DNA from: Blautia obeum ATCC 29174
Lineage (GTDB): Bacteria; Bacillota; Clostridia; Lachnospirales; Lachnospiraceae
Assembly: GCF_025147765.1 (NCBI RefSeq)
Contig: NZ_CP102265.1
Span: 532,501-596,500, forward strand
DNA: 64,000 nt
Reading direction: 5' to 3'
Shown here piece after piece: positions 36,062 through 43,691 of the stretch (positions are counted from its first letter, which is position 1; each line of letters starts with the position of its first letter). The notes under the pieces are model-generated. The model did not search any database, was not told the DNA's origin, and was given only the letters and a program-made list of their open reading frames with translations. Made by a program: the position numbers and the translations under genes.

Positions 36062-36155
36062 GGTTCTTTCCTCCTTTCTTGACAGTATTTTTTATTTATT
36101 GAATAAAAAATACTGTTTATTTCCACAAAACATAAGTGCAAATTCTATGGTTATC

Positions 36156-36192
36156 TTTAATATGTAATTTTTTCTGAAAAACAGCAAAAAAT
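36156..36192 (-). repeat. 37-bp promoter-like repeat, copy 1 (upstream of repB)
   Basis: TTTAATATGTAATTTTTT followed by CTGAAAAACAGCAAAAAAT. On the minus strand this reads TTGCTG, 17 bases, CATATT, a plausible promoter reading into repB. The second copy at 36679-36715 differs by one base. Confidence 0.75.
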
Positions 36193-36259
36193 CAAAAAGA
36201 TATATTGTTATGCATACAACATATAGGAAAATATACTGATATCGAAATACAAATATGTA

Positions 36260-36649
36260 TCAATATATTTTACAGAAAATCGAGTCGCTATCTATTATGG
36301 TATAGGTAGCCCACCATGTATTAGTTGCACTGTTCGCAAAAATATTGGTTACACCAATTAAAATAGGTTTGTTATTCTTGGGGAGTTTTTCCAACCACTC
36401 ATATTCCGGTGTACATTTGACGCCTACCGCCCAGCTGTTGGGATCTCTATAAACCCTATAGGCGGAAATAAGCTGGTCATAGTTGGCAAATGGAGACATA
36501 TTGTAGCAGGACATCAAGATTTCCTTGATGCTATTTTCAGCCTGCTGATAACTGGTATTCAGGGAAATGCCGGTATTAGCAGTTAATGTGACAACATTGG
36601 AATAATTGGTAGCTTCCTTTTTGGCAACGGAAAAAACATTTTTAATCAT
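36260..36649 (-). CDS. Unrecognised 129-residue protein of element A
   Basis: Clear TAGGAGG site and its own promoter repeat upstream. There is no signal peptide or membrane segment; the protein is rich in Asn, Tyr, Ser and Thr with several Trp in the C-terminal third (residues about 80-125), a composition unlike DNA-binding proteins. No family is recognised. It shares a near-identical promoter with repB, so both may be controlled together. Confidence 0.65.
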   Translation of the reverse strand: MIKNVFSVAKKEATNYSNVVTLTANTGISLNTSYQQAENSIKEILMSCYNMSPFANYDQLISAYRVYRDPNSWAVGVKCTPEYEWLEKLPKNNKPILIGVTNIFANSATNTWWATYTIIDSDSIFCKIY

Positions 36650-36678
36650 AATTCAAAACCTCCTAAGTTTTCTTTATT

Positions 36679-36715
36679 TTTAATATGTAATTTTTTTTGA
36701 AAAACAGCAAAAAAT
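36679..36715 (-). repeat. 37-bp promoter-like repeat, copy 2 (upstream of the 129-residue gene)
   Basis: Matches 36156-36192 at 36 of 37 positions. It places the same minus-strand TTGCTG/CATATT promoter before the gene at 36649. A shorter trace of the motif (CATATTAAAGAT) occurs at 36799-36810. Confidence 0.75.
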
Positions 36716-36843
36716 GTTTTGTATGAAGAAACTAATGCGCCTTATTTTACAAATCTAGTGACTGTGCATAGATTTTTATTACGGCATTTATGAAATGACA
36801 TATTAAAGATGAAATACAATCCATACATATAAAAATGAAAATT

Positions 36844-37222
36844 AAGGAGGAAAGGAGAAAACAGCTACTGGTTATTCTCTGATGTATAGAGAATAACCAG
36901 TTAGCGTCAACTTTTATAGGAAAAATTCCAGATAATGTAAAATTTAAAAGTTGATGTATTTGAAAGAAATGGAAGTGCCCGAGTTGTTAAACAGGATGGC
37001 TACATAGGGGACTGACCTCTGACCGCAACTTCCATATCTTATGACAGAGAGGAGTCACAAAAACACCTCTGGATAGCGGCGGTTAACCATAGGTCCGATC
37101 AGTGCGGCAATGACATATCTGATGTCATTAGAGGGCTTACAGCCCTTGATTACCAATAAACATGCGAAAAAGAAGTTGTCAAGGTTGATAATATTCAAGC
37201 AGAGCGGTACCTTGACAACTTC
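36844..37222. other. Structured region with four or more inverted repeats
   Basis: Within the gene-free 36716-37268: ACTGGTTATTCTCT/AGAGAATAACCAGT (36867-36901, perfect 14 bp); ATGGAAGT...ACTTCCAT (about 36968-37035); ATGACAT/ATGTCAT and AGGGCT/AGCCCT (about 37108-37147); GAAGTTGTCAAGGT/ACCTTGACAACTTC (37172-37222, perfect 14 bp). It precedes a recombinase gene. It may be a single-strand origin, a resolution site for that recombinase, or a structured leader. Confidence 0.6.
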
Positions 37223-37268
37223 CTTTGAGCCTGTTACAGGAATTTAGGAGAAAGGAAGTTATAGATTA

Positions 37269-38210
37269 TTGAGAAAAGAATCCATACAGCACATGTTATG
37301 TCAAAAAGCTTTAATAGGAATAACAGACAACCATACAATTACGGTATATAAACGTGACTGTAAAAATTTTGCGTCGTATTGCAGACAAAATGGTATCAGA
37401 ACACCATCCCAACTTACAGATCGAAAAAACGAAATACTCCAAAAATATGAGGATAGTCTTGAAAATGCAGGTTATAGGCCTGCAACGATACACAGATATA
37501 TGTCTGCGCCATGTAAGGCATTAGAGGTTAATATGGGGCAGATAAACAAACCAAAAAGAACTGCGGATATGATAACCAGAGGGCGAGACACAGAAATAAA
37601 TGCACAAGGAAAAAAAGAAGTTACACAAGAACGTTTTGAACGTCTTATATCAGTACAGAAAGTAGTAGGACTTAGGCGAGCAGAGCTTGCAAAATTAAGG
37701 GGAAGAGATTTGCGAACTGATGAAAGCGGGTACTGTTGTGTATATGTACATAGCGGTAAGGGTGGCAAAGATCAATTTCAAAGAATTTTACCATCTGATA
37801 TAGAAACCATAAAGAAAATTTTTTCAGAAGTTCCACCAGATAAAAGAGTTTTTACAAAAACAGAAATGAACAATAAAATTAATCTTCATGGATTGCGAGC
37901 AGAACAGGCACAACGGGCATACTGCTATTATAAAGAGCGTTTAGAAGCCGATCCAGACTATAAATATATATGCCGTAAGGAACTTGCATTACGATACAAA
38001 GCAATGCATACCGCAGATAGAATTACAAATCAGAAGTTTTTAGCGGATATCATGAATGATAAACCGTATATATTACGTGGCAAAAATAGAGAAAAAGCCA
38101 TTACACAGGGTAAGCCAGTAGTATACAATCGTTTGGCAATGATGATGGTATCAGTATTTCATCTTTCACATTGGCGACTTGATGTCACAAGTGTTAATTA
38201 TTTAATATAA
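37269..38210 (+). CDS. Second tyrosine recombinase of element A
   Basis: A 313-residue protein with an N-terminal core-binding domain (about 15-100, YKRDCKNFASYCRQNGIRTP) and a catalytic-like domain: the Arg in VVGLRRAELAKLRG, an H-x-x-R box NLHGLRAEQAQ, and a C-terminal LSHWRLDVTSVNYL in which His and Tyr keep their spacing although the usual GH is SH. The TTG start follows AGGAGAAAGGAAG. It is unlike the 446-residue integrase and may resolve multimers or act on the inverted repeats upstream. Confidence 0.82.
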   Translation: MRKESIQHMLCQKALIGITDNHTITVYKRDCKNFASYCRQNGIRTPSQLTDRKNEILQKYEDSLENAGYRPATIHRYMSAPCKALEVNMGQINKPKRTADMITRGRDTEINAQGKKEVTQERFERLISVQKVVGLRRAELAKLRGRDLRTDESGYCCVYVHSGKGGKDQFQRILPSDIETIKKIFSEVPPDKRVFTKTEMNNKINLHGLRAEQAQRAYCYYKERLEADPDYKYICRKELALRYKAMHTADRITNQKFLADIMNDKPYILRGKNREKAITQGKPVVYNRLAMMMVSVFHLSHWRLDVTSVNYLI

Positions 38211-38223
38211 TGGTACAAAAAGA

Positions 38224-38268
38224 AAGAAGCTGTACCTATCATATCATATTGATAGGTAACGGCTTCTT
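38224..38268. terminator. Bidirectional terminator
   Basis: AAGAAGCTGTACCTATC pairs with GATAGGTAACGGCTTCTT. It separates the converging recombinase and XRE genes. Confidence 0.85.
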
Positions 38269-38470
38269 ATGGTTTGAGCTTTAAAATATCATTTGGTGTA
38301 CAGTCGAGAAATTCGCATATACGTGCCAAAATGGATAAATCTATCCGAGATACCTTGTTTTTACAATAATTGTTTAATTGAGTTCGTTGCAAATTGCAAG
38401 CAAGGCATAATTTATTTTTGCTGATTTGCTTTTCTTTAAGGAGATTCTCCAAATCTATATATACAGTCAT
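38267..38470 (-). CDS. Small XRE-family regulator of element A
   Basis: A 67-residue single Cro/CI helix-turn-helix domain (LEELLKEKQ-like first helix, CNLQRTQLNNYC as recognition helix). It closely resembles the 74-residue protein at 6813 of element 1 and is again divergent from a small membrane protein. The overlapping palindrome at 38544 is its probable operator. Confidence 0.8.
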   Translation of the reverse strand: MTVYIDLENLLKEKQISKNKLCLACNLQRTQLNNYCKNKVSRIDLSILARICEFLDCTPNDILKLKP

Positions 38471-38543
38471 ATCATAATCCTAACCTGTTTTTTCTTGAAT
38501 TATACGTACAACTGTATTTATAAATAAGATGTATTATGATACA

Positions 38544-38559
38544 CTGTATTAAAATACAG
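38544..38559. promoter_or_regulatory. Operator between the XRE and membrane-protein genes
   Basis: CTGTATT-AA-AATACAG, a perfect 7-2-7 palindrome; another CTGTATT half lies at about 38512-38518. Confidence 0.6.
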
Positions 38560-38576
38560 GTACAAGGAAGCTAATT

Positions 38577-38983
38577 ATGTATATACAGAAAATCAGGAAA
38601 GTTTTTATAATTCTTATGATATTGCTAATAATATTATTATATTTACAATTTGGACGTGATATGGACGTATATAATAGTTATGTATTTAGTGTAGGCTATT
38701 ACCATGAACAGCAATTAAAAGTAGTCATTAACAAGATTTGGGTTAACGATAACAGAAAATGTGCTAATGATATATTACAGAGATGCAAGGCAAATTCGTT
38801 TAAGAGTATAGATTTTGTTATGATAGCTATATCCCCAACGAGTTATATGTGGATGTATATTTATCGGATATATATATCAAAATAGGACATCCTCTTTTTT
38901 CGTTTTCCTATTTACCAGAGGATGCAAAATCAGAATATAATTTTTTAGATGATTCAGAAAAATATGTATTGAAGATACAGTAA
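38577..38983 (+). pseudogene. Frameshifted small membrane protein of the XRE/membrane module
   Basis: The first frame encodes a membrane anchor (about residues 8-24, FIILMILLIILLYL) and an exported part, then ends early at 38885 with a non-conserved tail. From about 38834 another frame continues cleanly as PNELYVDVYLSDIYIK to TAA 38981-38983. One extra C in the run TCCCCAA (38832-38838) would join both into a protein of about 136 residues. This is either a real indel, a phase-variable tract or a base-calling error. It resembles, weakly, the membrane protein at 6393. Confidence 0.7.
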
Positions 38984-39028
38984 AATAATGCTTTAATTAT
39001 TATATTCTTAGAATACGAAGGTGAAGAA

Positions 39029-40024
39029 ATGGCACTTTTGGAGATAATTACAATAGGAATTGTTGGTGGTATTTTACATAAAAGCAGAAAAGAAGAACAA
39101 AAAAAGAAAGCCGAGGAAGAATTTCGTAAGTCTTTTCAATGTCAATTTGCAGATGATATGTCTGAAAATGACGAAGAAGAAAATAGAACTTCTACGTCGT
39201 GTGAATTTTCTGATGATATATCTGAATGTGAATTTGGGTTAATGGTATGCAAAGCAGCAAGACCTATAAAGAGATTAGAAAGTATATATACGGATGGGCC
39301 TATTGTTTATGGAACTGTGAAATCACAAAGCAAATTAAGCACATGGACATTCCAAATAGATTTTAATGATTATGGACATATAACAGGAAGTTATTGGATT
39401 ACAAGTGATAATGATGATTCGAATATTCCATTGTATATTGCAAATAATGTACGTGCATTAATTCTTTCATATCCAGAGTGTCGTGGTGAGCTGTTTAAAT
39501 ATGCTCCCCAAAATGAAAATACTCAAACAGATGAGGACGCAATAAAACAGGAAGATTCTGTTGAAATAAAACAAGAAGATCCTATCGAAGTCGAAAGAGA
39601 AAAAACAAAACAAGCTGAGGAAAAAACTAAAAGAAAAAAGATGGAGCTTGAATATCAAGCAAAACAAGAAGCTAACAATACAAGAGCCGTAATAGGTATG
39701 GTTCTTCTAATGATAGTATTATTAGGTGTTTTCTTCTATATCGGGGAAAAAGAAAATATTGACCATAAGAGAAATAAAGATATACAGGTGTCTACATCAG
39801 CAGAAAATTTAGAAAACAAAAATTTCAAAGATGTGAAAGATATATTAAGTTCGGCGGGATTTAAAAATATTAAACTCATAGAAGATAAAGATTTGATTCT
39901 AGGAGTCTTTTCAAAAAATGGAGAAGTTGAAAAGGTAACAATTAATGGAAATTCAGAATTTTCAGCAAATGAATGGTTTCCAGTTGATGCCAAAGTAAAA
40001 ATCACATATCATACATATAAATAG
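39029..40024 (+). CDS. Membrane protein with coiled coil and PASTA-like C-terminal domain
   Basis: A 331-residue protein. A short N-terminal hydrophobic stretch (about 4-15) is followed by a charged helix and acidic linker, then a soluble domain (about 70-155), a long Glu/Lys coiled coil (about 165-220), a clear membrane helix (about 225-242) and a C-terminal domain (about 260-331) with the pattern NLENKNFKDVKDILSSAGFKNI, like PASTA repeats that bind wall fragments or beta-lactams. Cargo of element A with its own GAAGG site; role unknown. Confidence 0.75.
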   Translation: MALLEIITIGIVGGILHKSRKEEQKKKAEEEFRKSFQCQFADDMSENDEEENRTSTSCEFSDDISECEFGLMVCKAARPIKRLESIYTDGPIVYGTVKSQSKLSTWTFQIDFNDYGHITGSYWITSDNDDSNIPLYIANNVRALILSYPECRGELFKYAPQNENTQTDEDAIKQEDSVEIKQEDPIEVEREKTKQAEEKTKRKKMELEYQAKQEANNTRAVIGMVLLMIVLLGVFFYIGEKENIDHKRNKDIQVSTSAENLENKNFKDVKDILSSAGFKNIKLIEDKDLILGVFSKNGEVEKVTINGNSEFSANEWFPVDAKVKITYHTYK

Positions 40025-40047
40025 CCCTACAATAACAGAGGTAAAAA

Positions 40048-40149
40048 TTGTTGTGACTTTGTTGTGACATTAGATGGATACGGTGGCGGAATGCCCCTTT
40101 CTATGCGGTTTTCATGCATGTGTAAAAAATTCGAATCCTCTAACGCACG
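40048..40149. repeat. Right end of element A (arm repeats, conserved motif, core)
   Basis: TTGTTGTGAC repeats (40048-40069), CCCCTTTCTATGCGG (40094-40108) and the core TTCGAATCCTCTAACGCACG (40130-40149). A terminator follows (AAATGGGACA...TGTCCCATTT, about 40158-40191). Confidence 0.85.
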
Positions 40150-40194
40150 TCATAAAAAAATGGGACAGGACATAAAGTCTTGTCCCATTTTTTA

Positions 40195-40289
40195 TTCGAG
40201 TCCAGTCGGACTCGAACGGGTTCGATCTACATTTCATTTCGGTCGTTGCTAAACGCGTGCCACCGGCACGCAGCAACCTCTAACGCACG
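40195..40289. repeat. Post-att tail repeat, copy 1
   Basis: A 95-bp segment that recurs, slightly changed, at 47950-48040. It begins with TTCGAGTCC-AGTC-GGACTCGAA (palindrome of T-arm-like sequence), continues CGGGTTCGATCTACATTTC, has GCGTGCC-ACC-GGCACGC, and ends in a 13-base partial att CCTCTAACGCACG. Confidence 0.85.
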
Positions 40290-40300
40290 CTTCGGTGAAA

Positions 40301-40341
40301 GGCTGGAAACCTTGAAAAATCAACGGTTTCCGGCTTTTTTT
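40301..40341 (+). terminator. Terminator at the left end of element B
   Basis: GGCTGGAAACC pairs with GGTTTCCGGC, then TTTTTTT. Same position and design as in element A; lies past the end of the converging integrase gene. Confidence 0.85.
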
Positions 40342-40401
40342 GTGCTTGTTAATTTGAGTTCGAACCTGTGACTTCCTGTGACAAGGAAAATTTGGGTGAA
40401 A

Positions 40402-41685
40402 TCAGTTGGCAAATGCTTTTTCCATGATACTCAAACTTTCCTCAGGAGTCAGGGGAGTGTATATGTACCCTAATGTGGTGGTGGTGTTGCTGTGGCCAAG
40501 GCAGGCACGAATCTGATCCAGAGGAAGACCAGCTGCGTTCAGGCGGCTTGCGTAAGTCTTTCTCAGTTTGTGGCTGCGCTTTACATCTGTACTGATGTGC
40601 TTGCAGGCATATTCCAGCATACTGTTAATTGATCGCAGGTTCAGGTATTTGCTTCCATATCCGAAAATGAAGTCATCAGGTTTTGCATCAGGAGCATTTG
40701 CTCTTAATAATTTGAAAATCTCCTGAGCTTTATGTACAACAGGAATGACACGTTCTGTATGAGTCTTGGTATGATCAAGCAATACATACACACCTTTTCT
40801 GCCTTTCTGACCAGGAAGAATAACAATCTGTCCGGAAGCCTTATACACATCATAATAAGGATTACTCAGTTCAGTGGCATCCATATGTACCATTTCCTGT
40901 ACAATCGATATTTCCCATTTCTTCATGTCCAGATCTTGCCATCGAAGGGCGCACAATTCTCCGGCACGTAATCCCATCAAAAAATTGCAAACGATAGATA
41001 AAAAGCGCGGCTCGTGTTTCTTATCGTACGATTTCCACAGATCCTCAATAATTTTATGATATTCGTCGGTGTTGTAAACCTGAGTTTCGCTAGTTGGCTT
41101 GGATACCTGACGGAATTTAACAGTTACCCTGAGCTCCGGAAATGGGTTAGTAGCAATATATCCATGGTCTTTCGCATACTCAAACATCTGTTTTGGAATG
41201 GTTTTTATCGTCTGCCAGGCGTGACTGGATAAATTATATTTTTTGATCAACTGGTTGGCCCAGGAATTGATATCCGAGACCTTGATTTCCTGTAAGGGAA
41301 TCTGAAAGAAATCAGTTCCGTCAAAAAATCTTTTCCAGTGTTTTCTGTGAGCACAGATAGTATTAGGGCTGTCAGTGATGGTTCTTTTATAATCCAGCCA
41401 TTCCTCAAAAATATCCTGCAGGTAAGTGGAAGTGGATTCTATATAGTAAGGCTTTAATGCATCCAACAATTCACCAAGAGTTTTTCTTTGAATACGCTTG
41501 TTATAATCCTGCGGGTTTGCGGTGTACCAGGCATCTCTTTTTTCGTTGTATAAGATTTTGTACTTGTGAAGTTTTTCTACTTTTTTTCTGGTTAGCATTT
41601 TTTCAATGTTCGCTACCGTTTCATCATCAATTGTATCATTGAAAAAAAGATTTTCCAGTCTTGATTTCTTTTCTTCAATCTGCAT
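40402..41685 (-). CDS. int: Tyrosine integrase of element B
   Basis: A 427-residue integrase, clearly homologous to that at 33788 end to end (compare KLHKYKILYNEKRDAWYTAN). Catalytic residues lie in LMGLRAGELCALRWQ, HKLRKTYASRL and LGHSNTTTTLGYIY. It uses the same tRNA-Arg core, but its arm repeats (ACCTGTGAC) differ from those of element A (TTGTTGTGAC), so the two integrases should recognise their own ends. Confidence 0.93.
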   Translation of the reverse strand: MQIEEKKSRLENLFFNDTIDDETVANIEKMLTRKKVEKLHKYKILYNEKRDAWYTANPQDYNKRIQRKTLGELLDALKPYYIESTSTYLQDIFEEWLDYKRTITDSPNTICAHRKHWKRFFDGTDFFQIPLQEIKVSDINSWANQLIKKYNLSSHAWQTIKTIPKQMFEYAKDHGYIATNPFPELRVTVKFRQVSKPTSETQVYNTDEYHKIIEDLWKSYDKKHEPRFLSIVCNFLMGLRAGELCALRWQDLDMKKWEISIVQEMVHMDATELSNPYYDVYKASGQIVILPGQKGRKGVYVLLDHTKTHTERVIPVVHKAQEIFKLLRANAPDAKPDDFIFGYGSKYLNLRSINSMLEYACKHISTDVKRSHKLRKTYASRLNAAGLPLDQIRACLGHSNTTTTLGYIYTPLTPEESLSIMEKAFAN

Positions 41686-41913
41686 AGTTCATCACCTTTT
41701 TATCTTTAATATGTGATTTTAAGATGCAGGGTGTCTGAAAAAGGAAGGTGCTTTTCACTTTAGTTAATAAAAATAAAGTGCTGATTGGATGGAAATGAGA
41801 TTGCAGAGCTTGCTTGAGCGTGGTAAAATATATAATCATATCTGTATTGAATAAAATCTGAAATTGAGTTACTTAAAAAGTGACGTTGATAAAAATCCAA
41901 AAGAGAGTAAAGA

Positions 41914-42501
41914 ATGAATGAAATAGGATATCATGGAACCTGTTCAAAACATAAAGATAGTATAGAAAGTAATGGATTTGATCCTGCGAAATGCAACTAT
42001 CGTGCTGATCATTGGCTGGGACAGGGAGTATATTTTTTTGACGATTATGAGAAAGCATTATGGTGGTCTGCAACAGCTGCTTTTCATAATAACGATTTTG
42101 GAAGAGTGATTTTTAAGGCGACTATAGAAGCACCAGATGAAGAAGTATTGGATTTGGATGATAATAAACAATTGGATGCATTTTTCACGGAGGTTATCCA
42201 ATGCATAGATGAAATAGAAAAAGATTGTTCTGGAAATATGCCTGTATTTGATGATAAAAATTTTCGTGCTCTTTTCTTTGATTATTATAAGCAAAAAAAG
42301 AATATCGCTGTTATTACCAGAACATTTCAGAAAGATTATGCAGGTTATACAACGCGAAGAAACAAGAAGGATAAAGAATTACAGAAGAAAATAATGAATA
42401 TTACAGGCCTTGGATTTAATGAACGTCAAATTTGTGTTTCAAAAAAAGAATGTATTAAATCAACAAAGCTAATATATAATGAAGAAGAAGAGGTGATTTA
42501 A
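41914..42501 (+). CDS. ADP-ribosyltransferase-like putative toxin of a toxin-antitoxin-chaperone operon
   Basis: A 195-residue soluble protein. IGYHGTC (His7) and LGQGVYFFDDYEKALWWS (about 35-52, Tyr40) match the first two boxes of H-Y-E-type ADP-ribosyltransferase folds (DUF3990/PARP-like pattern: H-G-T, then LGxGxYFxxxxxxAxxW). The third-box acidic residue cannot be fixed by eye. It is the first gene of a tight trio: stop and next start overlap (TAATG), followed by a small protein and a SecB-like chaperone. That is the gene order of the anti-phage CmdTAC system, whose toxin ADP-ribosylates mRNA. Toxin identity is inferred from fold pattern and context. Confidence 0.7.
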   Translation: MNEIGYHGTCSKHKDSIESNGFDPAKCNYRADHWLGQGVYFFDDYEKALWWSATAAFHNNDFGRVIFKATIEAPDEEVLDLDDNKQLDAFFTEVIQCIDEIEKDCSGNMPVFDDKNFRALFFDYYKQKKNIAVITRTFQKDYAGYTTRRNKKDKELQKKIMNITGLGFNERQICVSKKECIKSTKLIYNEEEEVI

Positions 42502-42737
42502 TGTTAGATAAAGAATTGTTCTTTTCATTGTGCGAGAAGTATAATGTTGAATTGAGTAAAACCGCTAAAACTCCTATGATAAGAGATGCAGAGGGAGTGC
42601 ATGCAATTACGGAGGAAGATGTAAAACAGATTTTGACGCCGCCTCAGAAGTATTTTGATTATTCAAATAACAACATTAATACAAGCAATGTAAAGCCAGA
42701 GTTTGATTTTATGGATGATTACGCAACTGCATGCTAG
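42501..42737 (+). CDS. Putative antitoxin of the trio
   Basis: A 78-residue acidic protein, no recognised family. The first 50 residues are helical (LFFSLCEKYNVELSKTAKTP, then ITEEDVKQIL). The last 25 are Asn-rich and aromatic (YFDYSNNNINTSNV, then FDFMDDY), the kind of exposed tail that SecB-like chaperones bind in toxin-antitoxin-chaperone systems (chaperone addiction). The start overlaps the toxin stop, and the chaperone starts 10 bases after its stop, implying fixed stoichiometry. Confidence 0.65.
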   Translation: MLDKELFFSLCEKYNVELSKTAKTPMIRDAEGVHAITEEDVKQILTPPQKYFDYSNNNINTSNVKPEFDFMDDYATAC

Positions 42738-42747
42738 GAGAAAAAAT

Positions 42748-43143
42748 ATGGAAGTCAGATCTAAATATGAAAGTGCTCTTATTTTAGACAAAATTGAAAT
42801 TATAGAAAGTAGCTTTAGAAAAAAAGATGGATCGTTAGATGATCTGGAGTTAGGAGTTCAGGTTGATCATAGTCTGAATAAAATCGGTGATGATAAGTTT
42901 GAACTTATTCTTACAACTAAAGTTGCAGATCAAGATGAAAAAGTATGTGTTTGGGTAAAAGGAAGAGCAATATTCAATACTCAGCAGGAAAACATGAGTA
43001 TTCTTGAAAGAAATGCTATTGCTATTCTGTTCCCATATATTAGAAGCTATATTTCTACCATAACAACTCAGCCGGGAATGGCACCTATCTTATTGCCGGC
43101 AATGAATATTGTTGCGATGCTGAATGATCAAAAGAAAAATTAA
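42748..43143 (+). CDS. SecB-like chaperone of the trio
   Basis: A 131-residue SecB-family protein. The C-terminal block AILFPYIRSYISTITTQPG then LLPAMNIVAML matches the family's most conserved segment (ILFPY-R-x-x-S, then PAMN/PVNF). The start at 42748 follows AGGAGA; a longer in-frame form overlaps the antitoxin and is not used. Firmicutes normally lack a housekeeping SecB, so a SecB here points to a dedicated antitoxin chaperone. In TAC systems the chaperone stabilises the antitoxin. Confidence 0.85.
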   Translation: MEVRSKYESALILDKIEIIESSFRKKDGSLDDLELGVQVDHSLNKIGDDKFELILTTKVADQDEKVCVWVKGRAIFNTQQENMSILERNAIAILFPYIRSYISTITTQPGMAPILLPAMNIVAMLNDQKKN

Positions 43144-43154
43144 CAGAAATGCTG

Positions 43155-43250
43155 TTGACATCAGTATATGATTAGAGTAAAATTCAAAGAAAAGAAACGG
43201 GTTTGTTACCGTACGGCTATTGCCTAGGCGGGGTGCTCGTTTCTTTTTTT
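43155..43250 (+). ncRNA. Possible short hairpin RNA with its own promoter and terminator
   Basis: TTGACA (43155-43160), 17 bp, TAAAAT (43178-43183) is followed within 10 bp by AAAGAAACGGG, which pairs with CTCGTTTCTTTTTTT (43236-43250). The transcript would be about 60 nt and nearly all stem-loop, with inner palindromes CCGTACGG and GCCTAGGC. The hairpin also ends the toxin-antitoxin-chaperone operon. A second promoter-like TTGACA/TATAAA pair lies at 43272-43300. Confidence 0.5.
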
Positions 43251-43396
43251 ATTTGTAAAATTTAGTTGTTGACAAAAAATCTGCATGCTACTATAAATTT
43301 ATAGATGTTTATAATCAGAAATGAAGCACGTGTGCATGTGTTTTTTATTACTGTTAATCTTAATGACTATAACAGTGTCGTTAAATCTCCGGGAAA

Positions 43397-43691
43397 GTGC
43401 CGGATATTAACGAAAAAATGCCAGATAGTGCCGATGAAGTGCCGGATACTACAGGAAAAGTACCGGATAGTGCCGATAAAGTGCCAGATACTACAGATAA
43501 GGCGCCAGATAATGTGCAGGAGATCTATAAATATGTATTGGAAAAAGGCTTCATTGTTCATTACAACAGATACGGCAGTTGAGATTTTGGGAGTAAAATA
43601 TCGTAGAGCAAGAGCAGTTTTACTGAGCATGGTTGAAAAAAGAAGGTGTTTCACGAAGTACGATTTACGTAAAAATACGGAAGAGAGATAA
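43397..43691 (+). pseudogene. Remnant of an AlbA_2/Schlafen-type ATP-binding protein C-terminus
   Basis: Six 21-bp repeats (43397-43522) encode seven-residue units of the form VPDxxxK (VPDINEK, MPDSADE, VPDTTGK...), followed by IYKYVLEKGFI and, in another frame, TTDTAVEILGVKYRRARAVL. Such KVPD repeats ahead of a winged helix are typical of the C-terminus of divergent-AAA (AlbA_2) proteins. The frame is broken by a 7-base tandem duplication TTCATTG/TTCATTA (43550-43563); removing one copy restores the winged-helix frame. The N-terminal three quarters are absent. Confidence 0.75.

Larger units (their letters stand above)
33739..40149. mobile_element. Element A: integrated RepB-type rolling-circle plasmid-like element in tRNA-Arg
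   Basis: It is flanked by 20-bp copies of the tRNA-Arg 3' end. Paired TTGTTGTGAC repeats lie near both ends (33831-33851 and 40048-40069). Contents: integrase next to the tRNA, origin-like hairpin, small protein, RepB, an unknown 129-residue gene, a structured region, a second tyrosine recombinase, an XRE/membrane-protein module (membrane gene frameshifted) and a PASTA-like membrane protein. No relaxase or conjugation genes are seen. Confidence 0.88.

Noticed and set aside
37005..37030. Second pMV158-like origin (GGGGACTGACCTCTGACC)
   Set aside because: Only loosely like the nick region and lacks TACG/AC; the hairpin at 35161-35190 is a far better candidate.
38832..38842. Programmed -1 frameshift in the membrane-protein gene
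   Set aside because: No slippery X-XXY-YYZ heptamer fits the zero frame and no following pseudoknot is evident; an indel is simpler.
40195..40289. Possible tRNA gene because of T-arm-like GGGTTCGATC
   Set aside because: No acceptor, D arm or anticodon arm can be folded; it is a repeat with tRNA-end fragments.
43397..43522. Short regular repeats that could suggest a CRISPR array
   Set aside because: The 21-bp units are contiguous with no spacers and encode a seven-residue protein repeat.
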